A DNA stretch of 35,294 bases from an uncultured beta proteobacterium (GTDB lineage Bacteria > Pseudomonadota > Gammaproteobacteria > Burkholderiales > SG8-41): positions 29,334-64,627 of the forward strand of contig CADECM010000020.1 in assembly GCA_902825845.1 (NCBI GenBank), written 5' to 3'. Below are positions 15,041-22,487 of the stretch, one piece after another (position 1 is the first letter of the stretch; each line of letters starts with the position of its first letter). The translations under genes were made by a program, and so were the position numbers. The notes beneath the pieces are model-generated. The model made no database searches. It saw only the letters and a list, made by a program, of their open reading frames with translations, and was not told the DNA's origin.

Positions 15041-15673
15041 TTACTGCAGCGGTGAAAACGCCGACGGCAGCAGGATCTTGTTTTCCTGCGCAACCAGACT
15101 GTAGCCCGGCAGCCCGAGTTTCGCAGCATTGGGCGGCCAGGCGCCTGCGGCCGATGCCTTGTCGCGCGTGGCGTTGCGAGCGTCCAGCGAGGGATAGGGC
15201 CAGATGTGCACAAACTTGTTGAGGCCGCCGAGTTCGGAATACCACGCCGCGCACAAGGGGCTGTACTTCAGGCGCTCGGGCACGCCTTTTTCCCACACCG
15301 CGCGCAGCTTGGGCAAATCGCCCGCGGCATGGGTGTAGGTGCGCATTTCGTAATACGGCCCCATCTTGGCGGGCGGCAGTTCCGGCGACACCGAAAACGG
15401 CATGAAGATTTCGGAACGCATGCTGACGATGAATTCGCTGATGTTCGGCGGCCACACCTTGTCGGCCACGGCGGCAGCGCGGATGCGGTTGCGTTCTTCC
15501 ATGTCCTTGTACGGCCACACGTGAATGATCTGGTTCAAGGGCCCGATTTCAGTGTGCCAGAACGCGGTCAGCGGGGAATAGGTCTTGCGTTTTTCGTAGG
15601 CTTCGCCAAAGCGCTTTTCCACTTCGCCCAGTGAACGGGGCTTGATGTCATAGGTACGCATTTCGTAGATCAT
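15041..15673 (-). CDS. Tandem NIPSNAP-domain protein
   Basis: A 210-residue protein made of two NIPSNAP-type dimeric-barrel repeats: MIYEMRTYDIKPRSLGEVEK with IIHVWPYKDMEERNRIR, and PYYEMRTYTHAAGDLPKLRA with FVHIWPYPSLDARNATR. NIPSNAP proteins of bacteria often sit in catabolic operons without a defined enzymatic role. The ATG at 15673 begins the first repeat; the open frame upstream has no family similarity. It lies about 90 bases downstream of the CitE-like lyase gene on the same strand. It is probably the last gene of the catabolic operon, which suggests an accessory role. Confidence 0.85.
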   Translation of the reverse strand: MIYEMRTYDIKPRSLGEVEKRFGEAYEKRKTYSPLTAFWHTEIGPLNQIIHVWPYKDMEERNRIRAAAVADKVWPPNISEFIVSMRSEIFMPFSVSPELPPAKMGPYYEMRTYTHAAGDLPKLRAVWEKGVPERLKYSPLCAAWYSELGGLNKFVHIWPYPSLDARNATRDKASAAGAWPPNAAKLGLPGYSLVAQENKILLPSAFSPLQ

Positions 15674-15763
15674 GGTAGCTCCTGGTTGATGGTGAATGAA
15701 CCCCGAGTGTAGCGCGATTGGCGCCCGACGCCGATGCGTTGCCCCCTTGCACCGCACGCTGCC

Positions 15764-16681
15764 TCATGCCTGGTGTTCCACCGCAGCCAATGTGCGCGAT
15801 TCGCGCGCCTTGATCGCGTCATATCGCGCGATGAGTTTTTGCGCGCGCACGATAATCGGAATGTCCACCATCTTGCCGTCAAGCGTGAATGACCCGCGGC
15901 CGGACGCGGCGGCTTCGCGGTCGAGCTGAATGAGCTTGCGTGCGTATTCAACTTCCGCAGCACCCGGGGTGTATTCCTCGTTGACGATGGCGACCTGCCC
16001 GGGGTGTATGCAGCCCGCGCCCTTGAAGCCGAAATCGCGTGATCGGCGCACCATGGCGCGAAACGCCGCCCAGTCGCCGAAACCGGCAATGCTGTCGACA
16101 AAGCCCAGCGGTATCACGCCTGCCGCGTTGGCGGCGAAAATCATCTGCTGCTTGGGATACAGCAATGCTTCTCCGGTCGGCTGCATGTCGTTGTCGAGCG
16201 CAAAATCCTCGCCGCCAAGATTGCAGGCGACGATGCGTGGCGAGGCGCGCACAATGTCGCGCAACTGGAAAAACGCATCGGCGGTCTCCACCATCACAAT
16301 GAATTTGGTGCGGCCAACGCTGATGCCCCGTTTTTCCTCAAGTTCCGACACCAGTTCGTCGAGCAACTGCACGTGGCTGGCGCCGCCAATCTTGGTGCAG
16401 GCCAGCGCATCGACGTCGGGACAAATCGAATGCTCCAGATCACGCACCGCCATCGATAAGGGCTGGTTGAAGCGCACCACCACGTCGGCGCCGCCGCGGC
16501 GCACGCGGGCGGCGGCTTTTTCGACAAGCTTGCGCGCGGCAGCTTTTTCCGCGTGCGGCACGCTGTCTTCCAGGTCCAGTTGAATGACGTCCGCACCGCG
16601 CGTGTGCGCCTTGTCGACATATTTTTCCACATTGACCGGGCAATACATCAGCGAGCGCCAGACGGGAAGTTCGCGGTTCAT
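15764..16681 (-). CDS. CitE-like acyl-CoA lyase (HpcH/HpaI aldolase superfamily)
   Basis: A 305-residue TIM-barrel lyase of the HpcH/HpaI and citrate-lyase-beta superfamily. It carries RSLMYCPVNVEKYVDKA at the start, VIQLDLEDSVPHAEKAAAR near residues 36-54, VVRFNQPLSMAVRDLEHSI (substrate-binding arginine), VMVETADAF (metal glutamate) and CNLGGEDFALDNDM near 154-167. The family cleaves 3-hydroxyacyl-CoA esters such as malyl-CoA or citramalyl-CoA to acetyl-CoA plus a 2-oxoacid. It lies downstream of a CaiB-type CoA-transferase, so the pair could activate a hydroxydicarboxylate to its CoA ester and split it. The precise substrate is inferred, not shown. Confidence 0.9.
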   Translation of the reverse strand: MNRELPVWRSLMYCPVNVEKYVDKAHTRGADVIQLDLEDSVPHAEKAAARKLVEKAAARVRRGGADVVVRFNQPLSMAVRDLEHSICPDVDALACTKIGGASHVQLLDELVSELEEKRGISVGRTKFIVMVETADAFFQLRDIVRASPRIVACNLGGEDFALDNDMQPTGEALLYPKQQMIFAANAAGVIPLGFVDSIAGFGDWAAFRAMVRRSRDFGFKGAGCIHPGQVAIVNEEYTPGAAEVEYARKLIQLDREAAASGRGSFTLDGKMVDIPIIVRAQKLIARYDAIKARESRTLAAVEHQA

Positions 16682-16739
16682 GGCTTTTTCCTGAAAATCA
16701 TTATCAGCTGCGGCGTGCGCCGTGGAACACGGGACTGCA

Positions 16740-16760
16740 CATCACGCGACTTGCGTGATG
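16740..16760. promoter_or_regulatory. Perfect 8-bp hairpin between the CoA-transferase and CitE-like genes
   Basis: CATCACGC and GCGTGATG form an uninterrupted stem around a five-base loop GACTT in the 107-base gap between the two genes. It has no T-run, so it is not a classic terminator. It may be an operator, an mRNA-processing site or an attenuating stem that sets relative expression. Confidence 0.4.
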
Positions 16761-16788
16761 CGCCGTGCGCGCTGCGGCAACAATCGGG

Positions 16789-18045
16789 TTAACGTTTGGT
16801 CTTTTTCTGCGGTCCGGCGTAGATCACATCCGCGTCAGCGAGAGATTGTATCTCTGCCGCGGACATTCCCAAGCCGCCGAGAATTTCCGCATTGTGCTCG
16901 CCCAACTTCGGCGCTGGCGAGCGGATGGCGCCTGGCGTGCCCGACATTTTCGGCACCACGTTGTGCATGGGGATGGCACCCATGTCGTCATCCGGCAGTT
17001 CCACCACGATCTCGCGCGCCAGCACGTGCGGGTCCTGCATGAACTGCGCAATATCGTAGACCGGGCCCACAGTGACTTCGTGCTCGTCGAAGAACGCCAT
17101 GTTTTCGGCCAGCGTCATCTTGCCGATAAAAGCGCCGACGATGGCATCGAGGTCGGCCGCGTGTTTGACCCGTTCGGCGTTGGTCTTGTAACGCGGGTCT
17201 TCAAGCAGATGTCCCTGACCGATCACGCGCAACAACCGCTCGGTCATGGCCTGCGTCGACGCCGACATGCTGACCCATTTATCGTCCCGGGTGCGATACA
17301 CGTTGCGCGGCGCCGCCGTCGTCGAGCGGCTGCCGGTGCGTTCCCGCAGTTTGCCGCTGGCCTTGTAACTCGCCGCCTGCGGGCCCATGAAGGTGAACAG
17401 CGGCTCCAGCAGCGGCAGGTCGATCACCTGCCCTTGCCCGCCGCTTACTTCGACATGGCGCAGCGCGATCATCACCGCGAACGCGCCATAGGTGCCGGCG
17501 GTGCAATCGGCCAGTTGATTCGGCGGCAGCACCGGTTCGCGGTCGGCAAAGCCATTGAGCGCGGCGAATCCCGACATGCCTTCGGCCAGCGTGCCAAAGC
17601 CGGGTTTGTGCCGGTAGGGGCCAGTCTGGCCCCAGCCGGTGACACGCACGATCACCAGTTTCGGATTGCGCGCGTGCAGCACCTCGGGACCGAGGCCCAT
17701 TTTTTCCAGCGTGCCGGGACGGAAGTTCTCGATGAACACGTGCGCGGTTTCGACCAGACGCAGCAGCACGTCTATGGCTGCAGCCTTGCGCAAATTGAGA
17801 CACACGCTTTTCTTGTTGCGCGCATAGACTTTCCAGTTGGCAGCAACACCGCCGACCAGCCAGTCGCGCAGCGCGTCGCCTTCAGGGGATTCGATCTTGA
17901 CCACGTCCGCACCAAAATCCGCCAGCAGCAGGCTCACCATGTTGCCCGCCACCACGCGCGACAGGTCCAGCACGCGCACGCCGTCCAGCGGACAGCGCGC
18001 GTCGCGCGCAAACGAATGCTGCGGAAGCCCGGGCACGTCTATCAA
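16789..18045 (-). CDS. CaiB/BaiF (family III) CoA-transferase
   Basis: A 418-residue family III CoA-transferase, which moves CoA between acyl-CoA and a free carboxylate. Landmarks are LDGVRVLDLSRVVAGNMVSL near residues 20-39, FIENFRPGTLEKMGLG near 104-119, VTGWGQTGPYRHKPGFGTLA near 135-154, and PNQLAD180CTAGTYGAFAV, where D180 is the likely catalytic aspartate. The length is normal. The start is uncertain: a TTG at 18045 and a GTG at 18036 are both possible and neither has a Shine-Dalgarno, so I chose the longer. It precedes the CitE-like gene and follows iclR on the same strand, with an IHF-like element at its 5' edge. Confidence 0.9.
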   Translation of the reverse strand: MIDVPGLPQHSFARDARCPLDGVRVLDLSRVVAGNMVSLLLADFGADVVKIESPEGDALRDWLVGGVAANWKVYARNKKSVCLNLRKAAAIDVLLRLVETAHVFIENFRPGTLEKMGLGPEVLHARNPKLVIVRVTGWGQTGPYRHKPGFGTLAEGMSGFAALNGFADREPVLPPNQLADCTAGTYGAFAVMIALRHVEVSGGQGQVIDLPLLEPLFTFMGPQAASYKASGKLRERTGSRSTTAAPRNVYRTRDDKWVSMSASTQAMTERLLRVIGQGHLLEDPRYKTNAERVKHAADLDAIVGAFIGKMTLAENMAFFDEHEVTVGPVYDIAQFMQDPHVLAREIVVELPDDDMGAIPMHNVVPKMSGTPGAIRSPAPKLGEHNAEILGGLGMSAAEIQSLADADVIYAGPQKKTKR

Positions 18046-18072
18046 TATATTTTTAAAAACAGATAATTATGA
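18046..18072 (+). repeat. AT-rich intergenic element, copy 5 (IHF-like core)
   Basis: TTTTTAAAAACAGATAATTA lies in the 44-base gap between iclR and the CoA-transferase gene. The core AAACAGATAATTA has two mismatches to the IHF consensus. It abuts the CoA-transferase start on the minus strand. Confidence 0.4.
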
Positions 18073-18089
18073 TAGATGCGGTAGCCTGC

Positions 18090-18881
18090 TTACAGGCCGT
18101 TGCTGAGCTGCTTCTCGATCAGGCGCACTTCGGCCTTCAGTAACGAAGCAATTTCGATCACGCGCTTTTCGGTCATGCGGCTGGAGATGGTCGACACGGA
18201 CAACGCCGCAAACGCGATGCCCGACTGATTGCGGATCGCTTGGCCGACCGACCGCACGCCAGCCAGCGTCGGCGCCTCGCGCATGGAGTAACCGAGCTTT
18301 TGCGCCTTGCGCGCCTGCGCCAGGAGCGTGGCACCCGACACGCCGTACTCTTCATAGCGCGGCTGATTGCTGTTGATGATGGTCTGGATTTCTTCATCGG
18401 GCAGCTGCGCCACGATCGCCAGGCTGCCGGTGCCCACGCCGAGCGGCCGCCGCATGCCGATATCCAGCGTAAACGTCTTGATCGGGAAAGTACCCTCATG
18501 GCGATCGATGCACACTGCGTCGAGTCCGCTGCGCTGGGTCAGAAATACGGTGTCGCCGGTCGCTTCGGCGATGCGCGCCATGCCCGGGTGCGCGATCTCG
18601 CGCAGGTTGAAGCGCGGCGCGGCGGTAAGGCCGAGCTCGAAGGCCATCGAACCGAGATAGTAACGATGCGTATCCGCGTCCTGCTGCACCATGCCCTCGT
18701 GCGCCAGACACTTGAGCATGCGGTGCACGGTAGGACGTTGCAGGCTGGTGCGTGTCGCCAAGTCGAGCAGGCGCGAACCGGTGCGGTTGTGGGCGGCAAT
18801 CTCGCGCAACAGCAATAGTGCGCGTTCTATACTCTGGGTGCCGGTCAGGCGGTTGGCGTCGTCGGTGGATTTTCTGGGCAT
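18090..18881 (-). CDS. IclR-family transcriptional regulator
   Basis: A 263-residue regulator with the standard two-domain IclR plan. The N-terminal winged helix-turn-helix runs over TGTQSIERALLLLREIA, SRLLDLATRTSLQRPTVHRM (recognition region, residues about 36-55) and CLAHEGMVQQDADTHRYYLG. The C-terminal effector domain includes FLTQRSGLDAVCIDRHEG and MRRPLGVGTGSLAIVAQLPD. IclR proteins bind small carboxylates or aromatics in the C-terminal domain. It is transcribed away from the PrpB-like gene and upstream of the CoA-transferase/CitE-like genes, the right place to control both. An inverted repeat at 19009-19025 in the divergent interval could be its operator. Confidence 0.93.
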   Translation of the reverse strand: MPRKSTDDANRLTGTQSIERALLLLREIAAHNRTGSRLLDLATRTSLQRPTVHRMLKCLAHEGMVQQDADTHRYYLGSMAFELGLTAAPRFNLREIAHPGMARIAEATGDTVFLTQRSGLDAVCIDRHEGTFPIKTFTLDIGMRRPLGVGTGSLAIVAQLPDEEIQTIINSNQPRYEEYGVSGATLLAQARKAQKLGYSMREAPTLAGVRSVGQAIRNQSGIAFAALSVSTISSRMTEKRVIEIASLLKAEVRLIEKQLSNGL

Positions 18882-19008
18882 GATGGAAGAAAGTGTTTCG
18901 ACAGTCCGAATCGTGTTGGAGGCAACTGGAGTCCACGATTATAACTCTAACTGATAAAATATCGCCATTCGCCGCGATTCCATTGTCGATTTGTCACTGA
19001 AAAAACGT

Positions 19009-19025
19009 TGTCCGTAAATTGGACA
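19009..19025. promoter_or_regulatory. Inverted repeat in the iclR-prpB divergent interval (candidate operator)
   Basis: TGTCC (19009-19013) and GGACA (19021-19025) are perfect inverted copies separated by seven bases, 65 bases before the PrpB-like start. The geometry suits a dimeric regulator, and the adjacent IclR protein is the obvious candidate. The short arms mean it could be coincidence. Confidence 0.35.
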
Positions 19026-19089
19026 GAATCACCGGATTCGGCCGTCCGAGATCTGAAACAGAATAGTAACCTTCAGGAGTAACCACATC

Positions 19090-20004
19090 ATGACCGACTT
19101 ATCCACTGGTAAATCCGCCCAAACGGCCTCCGCCGGCGCATTGTTTCGGGCGGCCGTCGCCGCCGAAAAGCCGTTGCAGATCGCCGGTACCATCAACGCC
19201 TATGCGGCACGCCTCGCCCAGCGCACCGGCTTCAGGGCGATTTATCTCTCCGGCGGCGGGGTCGCTGCCGGCTCCCTCGGCCTGCCGGATCTGGGCATCA
19301 GCACGCTCGACGACGTGCTCATCGATATCCGCCGCATTACCGATGTCTGCAGCCTGCCATTGCTGGTGGACGTGGATACCGGCTGGGGCGGCGCCTTCAA
19401 TATAGCGCGCACAGTCAAGTCGCTGATCAAATTCGGCGCCGGCGCCATGCATATCGAAGACCAGGTGCAGCAAAAGCGCTGCGGTCACCGGCCGAACAAG
19501 GAAATCGTGAGCAAGGAAGAAATGGTCGACCGCATCAAGGCCGCGGTGGACGCCAAAACAGACAGCAATTTTGTGGTGATGGCACGCACCGACTCACTGG
19601 CGGTGGAAGGGCTGCAGGCGGCGGTTGACCGCGCGTGCGCCTGCGTCGAGGCGGGCGCGGACATGATTTTCCCTGAAGCCATAACGGAACTCGCCATGTA
19701 TAAGCAATTTGCCGACGCGGTGAAAGTGCCCATCCTGGCGAACATCACCGAATTCGGCAAAACGCCGCTGTTCTCGACGCAGGAACTGGCCAGCGCAAAT
19801 GTGGCGATGGCCCTGTATCCGCTGTCGGGCTGGCGCGCAGCCAATGCGGCAACGCTGAAGGTATTCGAGGCGCTGCGCCGGGACGGACACCAGAAGAACG
19901 TGGTCGACACCATGCAGACGCGCGACGACCTCTACGACTATCTCGATTACCACGCGTTTGAAGGCAAACTGGATACCCTGTTTGCACAGGGCAGAAAAAA
20001 ATAG
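19090..20004 (+). CDS. prpB: 2-Methylisocitrate lyase-like protein (ICL/PEP mutase superfamily)
   Basis: A 304-residue member of the isocitrate lyase/PEP mutase superfamily, closest by motif to PrpB, which splits 2-methylisocitrate into pyruvate and succinate. Landmarks are [20 protein letters not shown] near residues 38-55, [10 protein letters not shown] with D94 and D96 for Mg2+, and the catalytic K129-R-C131-G-H-R134 followed by [28 protein letters not shown] is also typical. An AGGAG lies upstream of the ATG. prpC and prpD are not adjacent. Its partners here are an IclR regulator, a CoA-transferase and a CitE-like lyase, so a related substrate such as a dimethylmalate cannot be excluded. 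The gene symbol reflects the motif match only. Confidence 0.85.
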   Translation: MTDLSTGKSAQTASAGALFRAAVAAEKPLQIAGTINAYAARLAQRTGFRAIYLSGGGVAAGSLGLPDLGISTLDDVLIDIRRITDVCSLPLLVDVDTGWGGAFNIARTVKSLIKFGAGAMHIEDQVQQKRCGHRPNKEIVSKEEMVDRIKAAVDAKTDSNFVVMARTDSLAVEGLQAAVDRACACVEAGADMIFPEAITELAMYKQFADAVKVPILANITEFGKTPLFSTQELASANVAMALYPLSGWRAANAATLKVFEALRRDGHQKNVVDTMQTRDDLYDYLDYHAFEGKLDTLFAQGRKK

Positions 20005-20026
20005 GCGAGGCTGTGCCCGCGGCGGG

Positions 20027-21175
20027 TCAGCCGGTGGCGCGCCCGCAAACCTGATCATAGGTCTGCGTGTAGCGGGCCACCATCGCGTCGAGACTGAAGC
20101 GCTCGACAGCGACGTGGCGCGCGGCGCTGCTGTGGGCGGCGCGCAACGGCAGATCGCGCGCATATTGCAGCAGCAACGCGCATAACGCCGCCACATCGCG
20201 CGGCGCAAAAAACCGCCCCCATGCGCCGTCCTCGACCAGCTCCAAGTTTCCGCCCACGCGGGTGGCGATCACCGGCAGTCCGCAGGCCATGGCTTCCAGT
20301 ACGGTATTGGAAATGCCTTCGTTCAGCGACGGCTGCACATACACGTCCAACGCGCGCAGCGCCTGCGGCACATCGCCCATTGCGCCGGGGAAACACGTGA
20401 CATCGTCGACTTTCAACTGCCCGGCGAGTGTTTGCAATTCCCCCAGCAGCGGCCCGTCGCCGACGATCAGCAGGCGCAACGTCTCGCGCAGCGCCGGCGC
20501 TTGCGCAAACAGGCGCGCAAAGGCGTGTAGCAGGATTGCCTGATCCTTCACTGGATGTACGCGCCCGACCGTGCCGATCAGCGTAAGCCCGGGATCCCGA
20601 AAAGCGGGTGGCAGCCAAGCGCGAGGCTTCGCCGGATCCGGGCAAAAGCGCCGCGTGTCCACGCCGTTGTAGATCTGCGTAATTCGCGTCTCGCTGATAC
20701 CGGCACGGGCGGTCAGATAGCGCTGCAAATCCCGGGATACGGTAATGTAATGTTCGATCATCGGCGCATGCATGCGCCGCAAAATGACCGGCCGCCAATG
20801 CTTGCCCTCAAGATCATGCATGTCCCAGCCGTGCTCGCCATGCACGCAGTGCGGCACCCCCGCGAGCCTGGCCGGCAGCAGTGCATCCAGTCCCGACAGG
20901 TTGCGCGTATGCACGATCGCCGGCTTCAGTTGACGGCACAGGCGGTAGATTTCCCGCCGCAGCCGCCACAGGCCAATGCGCGAACGGTAGAGCGCAATAA
21001 CATCGACGTCCGGGCGCGTAATCCGGTTGCGAAAATCCGAGAAATCCTCGACGCAAAGCACCGCGTGCCGATACTTTTCCGAAGGTATGTGGTTGATCAA
21101 ATTTATCAACCCATTTTCCATCCCGCCCATCATCAGATGGTGGATGACATGGAGTATCAACGGTGGTTCACGCAT
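20027..21175 (-). CDS. XrtA/PEP-CTERM-system-associated glycosyltransferase (GT4 type)
   Basis: A 382-residue GT4-type glycosyltransferase. The N-terminal PLILHVIHHLMMGGMENGLI and EKYRHAVLCVEDFSDFRNRI match, from memory, the TIGR03088 group associated with the exosortase (XrtA/EpsH1) exopolysaccharide system. The C-terminal Rossmann half has LIGTVGRVHPVKDQAILLHA and VYVQPSLNEGISNTVLEAMA, where the glutamates form the usual EX7E motif. It would transfer a nucleotide-activated sugar during polysaccharide assembly at the inner membrane. No exosortase or other eps gene is in this window. The gene converges with the PrpB-like gene across 22 bases. Confidence 0.88.
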   Translation of the reverse strand: MREPPLILHVIHHLMMGGMENGLINLINHIPSEKYRHAVLCVEDFSDFRNRITRPDVDVIALYRSRIGLWRLRREIYRLCRQLKPAIVHTRNLSGLDALLPARLAGVPHCVHGEHGWDMHDLEGKHWRPVILRRMHAPMIEHYITVSRDLQRYLTARAGISETRITQIYNGVDTRRFCPDPAKPRAWLPPAFRDPGLTLIGTVGRVHPVKDQAILLHAFARLFAQAPALRETLRLLIVGDGPLLGELQTLAGQLKVDDVTCFPGAMGDVPQALRALDVYVQPSLNEGISNTVLEAMACGLPVIATRVGGNLELVEDGAWGRFFAPRDVAALCALLLQYARDLPLRAAHSSAARHVAVERFSLDAMVARYTQTYDQVCGRATG

Positions 21176-21257
21176 TGCAGGTGCGCATGGTCGAGGGCTT
21201 GCAATGACAGTTCAAGCGCCGTGCAGCCATCGAATGACGACAGGTTAGCGACGACAT

Positions 21258-22355
21258 TCAGTTGCGAATGTCCTGCAGAAACCACTCGGTCGGCAGTTCG
21301 CGTCCCAATCCCGCAGCCTTTGCCTTGTGGTACACCAACCCACCCACCGACGAAAATTGCACGCCCCAGTTGCCAATGGTGCGGTAGTGGGTGATCTGAT
21401 CGTTGTGCGTACGACCAGGCGCCTTGCCGCAAAGAATGTCGGTGTACACCGGCCACGCGGCAAGTTTCAAATCCTTGGTCGCGCGCGGCAGGCGCTGTTG
21501 TTGCGCCTCGGTGCCCATCACGAAAGCACCGAGGCTGCCGCCGATTCCCTTGCGGTACATCGCGCTTTCCGGTAGCGGCAGGCCTTCATTGCCCTGCTGC
21601 ACTTTCACGTCAAAACGCGCGGCGACTGCGGCTGAAACTTCATGCGGCCCGAGATTCACCACGTGCATGCCCGGTTCCAGCCACTCGGGCTCGATGGTGG
21701 GCTTGATGCTGTCGGTGCAGGTTGAAAGGATGTCCGCGCCGCGCACGGCTTCGCGCGCGGAATCCACCGCCGTGACGGCGATGCCAAGCCGCTGGGACAT
21801 CTCGTCGGCGAAACGCCCGCGGTTGTCCGGGCTGCGGCTGAACACTTTGACGGTCCTGATCGGCCGCACCGCGCAATACGCTTCCAGAAACGTGCGTGCC
21901 ATGCCGCCTGAACCCAGCATCCCGACGGTGGCTGCATTCTTGCGTGCCAACAGACGCGTGCCGATGCCCGCGGCACCGCCCACGCGCATGTGTTGCAGGT
22001 GGCCGTCGTTCATGATCGCCAGCGGTTCGCCATTGCCGGAACTGTACAAAATCACCAGGCCGCAAAACGTACCAGGTTGCACGCAGTATTTGTTTTCCGA
22101 CACCGAGCCGTCCGCGCCCACCGGCCAGTGCACGATGTCGGACTTGAGTCGCACGGCGTAATAGCCACCGCTCGAGCCTTCCACAGTGCCGAAGCGGTAA
22201 TAGCCGTCTTCGCGATCGCACGGTACATAGGTGTCAATGCGCGGGCGAAAAATCGCCTTGCCTTCGAGCAATCCCGCGAATGCCGTTTCCTGCACCTCGA
22301 TGCATTCGCGCATGCTCAGCACCTGGGCTACGACGTCGTTGTTGATCATCAACAT
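21258..22355 (-). CDS. Ornithine cyclodeaminase/mu-crystallin family protein
   Basis: A protein of about 365 residues of the ornithine cyclodeaminase/mu-crystallin family. These NAD(P)-dependent enzymes include ornithine cyclodeaminase, alanine dehydrogenase and ketimine reductases. It has a Rossmann motif VGMLGSGGMARTFLEAYCAV, the preceding RVGGAAGIGTRLLARKNAAT, and GADILSTCTDSIKPTIEPEW. The start is uncertain: the frame opens at 22385, but the ATG at 22355 or 22349 (MLMINNDVVAQV) fits the family better. An AT-rich IHF-like element lies about 110 bases upstream. The neighbours (glycosyltransferase, topB) give no metabolic clue, so the reaction is not assigned. Confidence 0.85.
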   Translation of the reverse strand: MLMINNDVVAQVLSMRECIEVQETAFAGLLEGKAIFRPRIDTYVPCDREDGYYRFGTVEGSSGGYYAVRLKSDIVHWPVGADGSVSENKYCVQPGTFCGLVILYSSGNGEPLAIMNDGHLQHMRVGGAAGIGTRLLARKNAATVGMLGSGGMARTFLEAYCAVRPIRTVKVFSRSPDNRGRFADEMSQRLGIAVTAVDSAREAVRGADILSTCTDSIKPTIEPEWLEPGMHVVNLGPHEVSAAVAARFDVKVQQGNEGLPLPESAMYRKGIGGSLGAFVMGTEAQQQRLPRATKDLKLAAWPVYTDILCGKAPGRTHNDQITHYRTIGNWGVQFSSVGGLVYHKAKAAGLGRELPTEWFLQDIRN

Positions 22356-22461
22356 GGTCAGTACCGCCAGTAGTATTGGCCGCACCCGGTATCAGAGTGC
22401 GATCACCTGATGCATCGCCGCGCCAACCAATTCAGCCCATCGCCACAACAGCACGATAAAT

Positions 22462-22487
22462 TAATTCAATAAAAACAGATAGTTATG
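22462..22487 (+). repeat. AT-rich intergenic element, copy 6 (IHF-like core)
   Basis: TCAATAAAAACAGATAGTTA overlaps the topB stop codon on the other strand. The core AAACAGATAGTTA has two mismatches to the IHF consensus. It separates topB from the ornithine cyclodeaminase-family gene. Confidence 0.4.

Noticed and set aside
16765..18066. Long plus-strand open frame of 433 codons
   Set aside because: Antisense shadow of the CoA-transferase gene; its composition is His/Arg/Gln-rich without any family motif.
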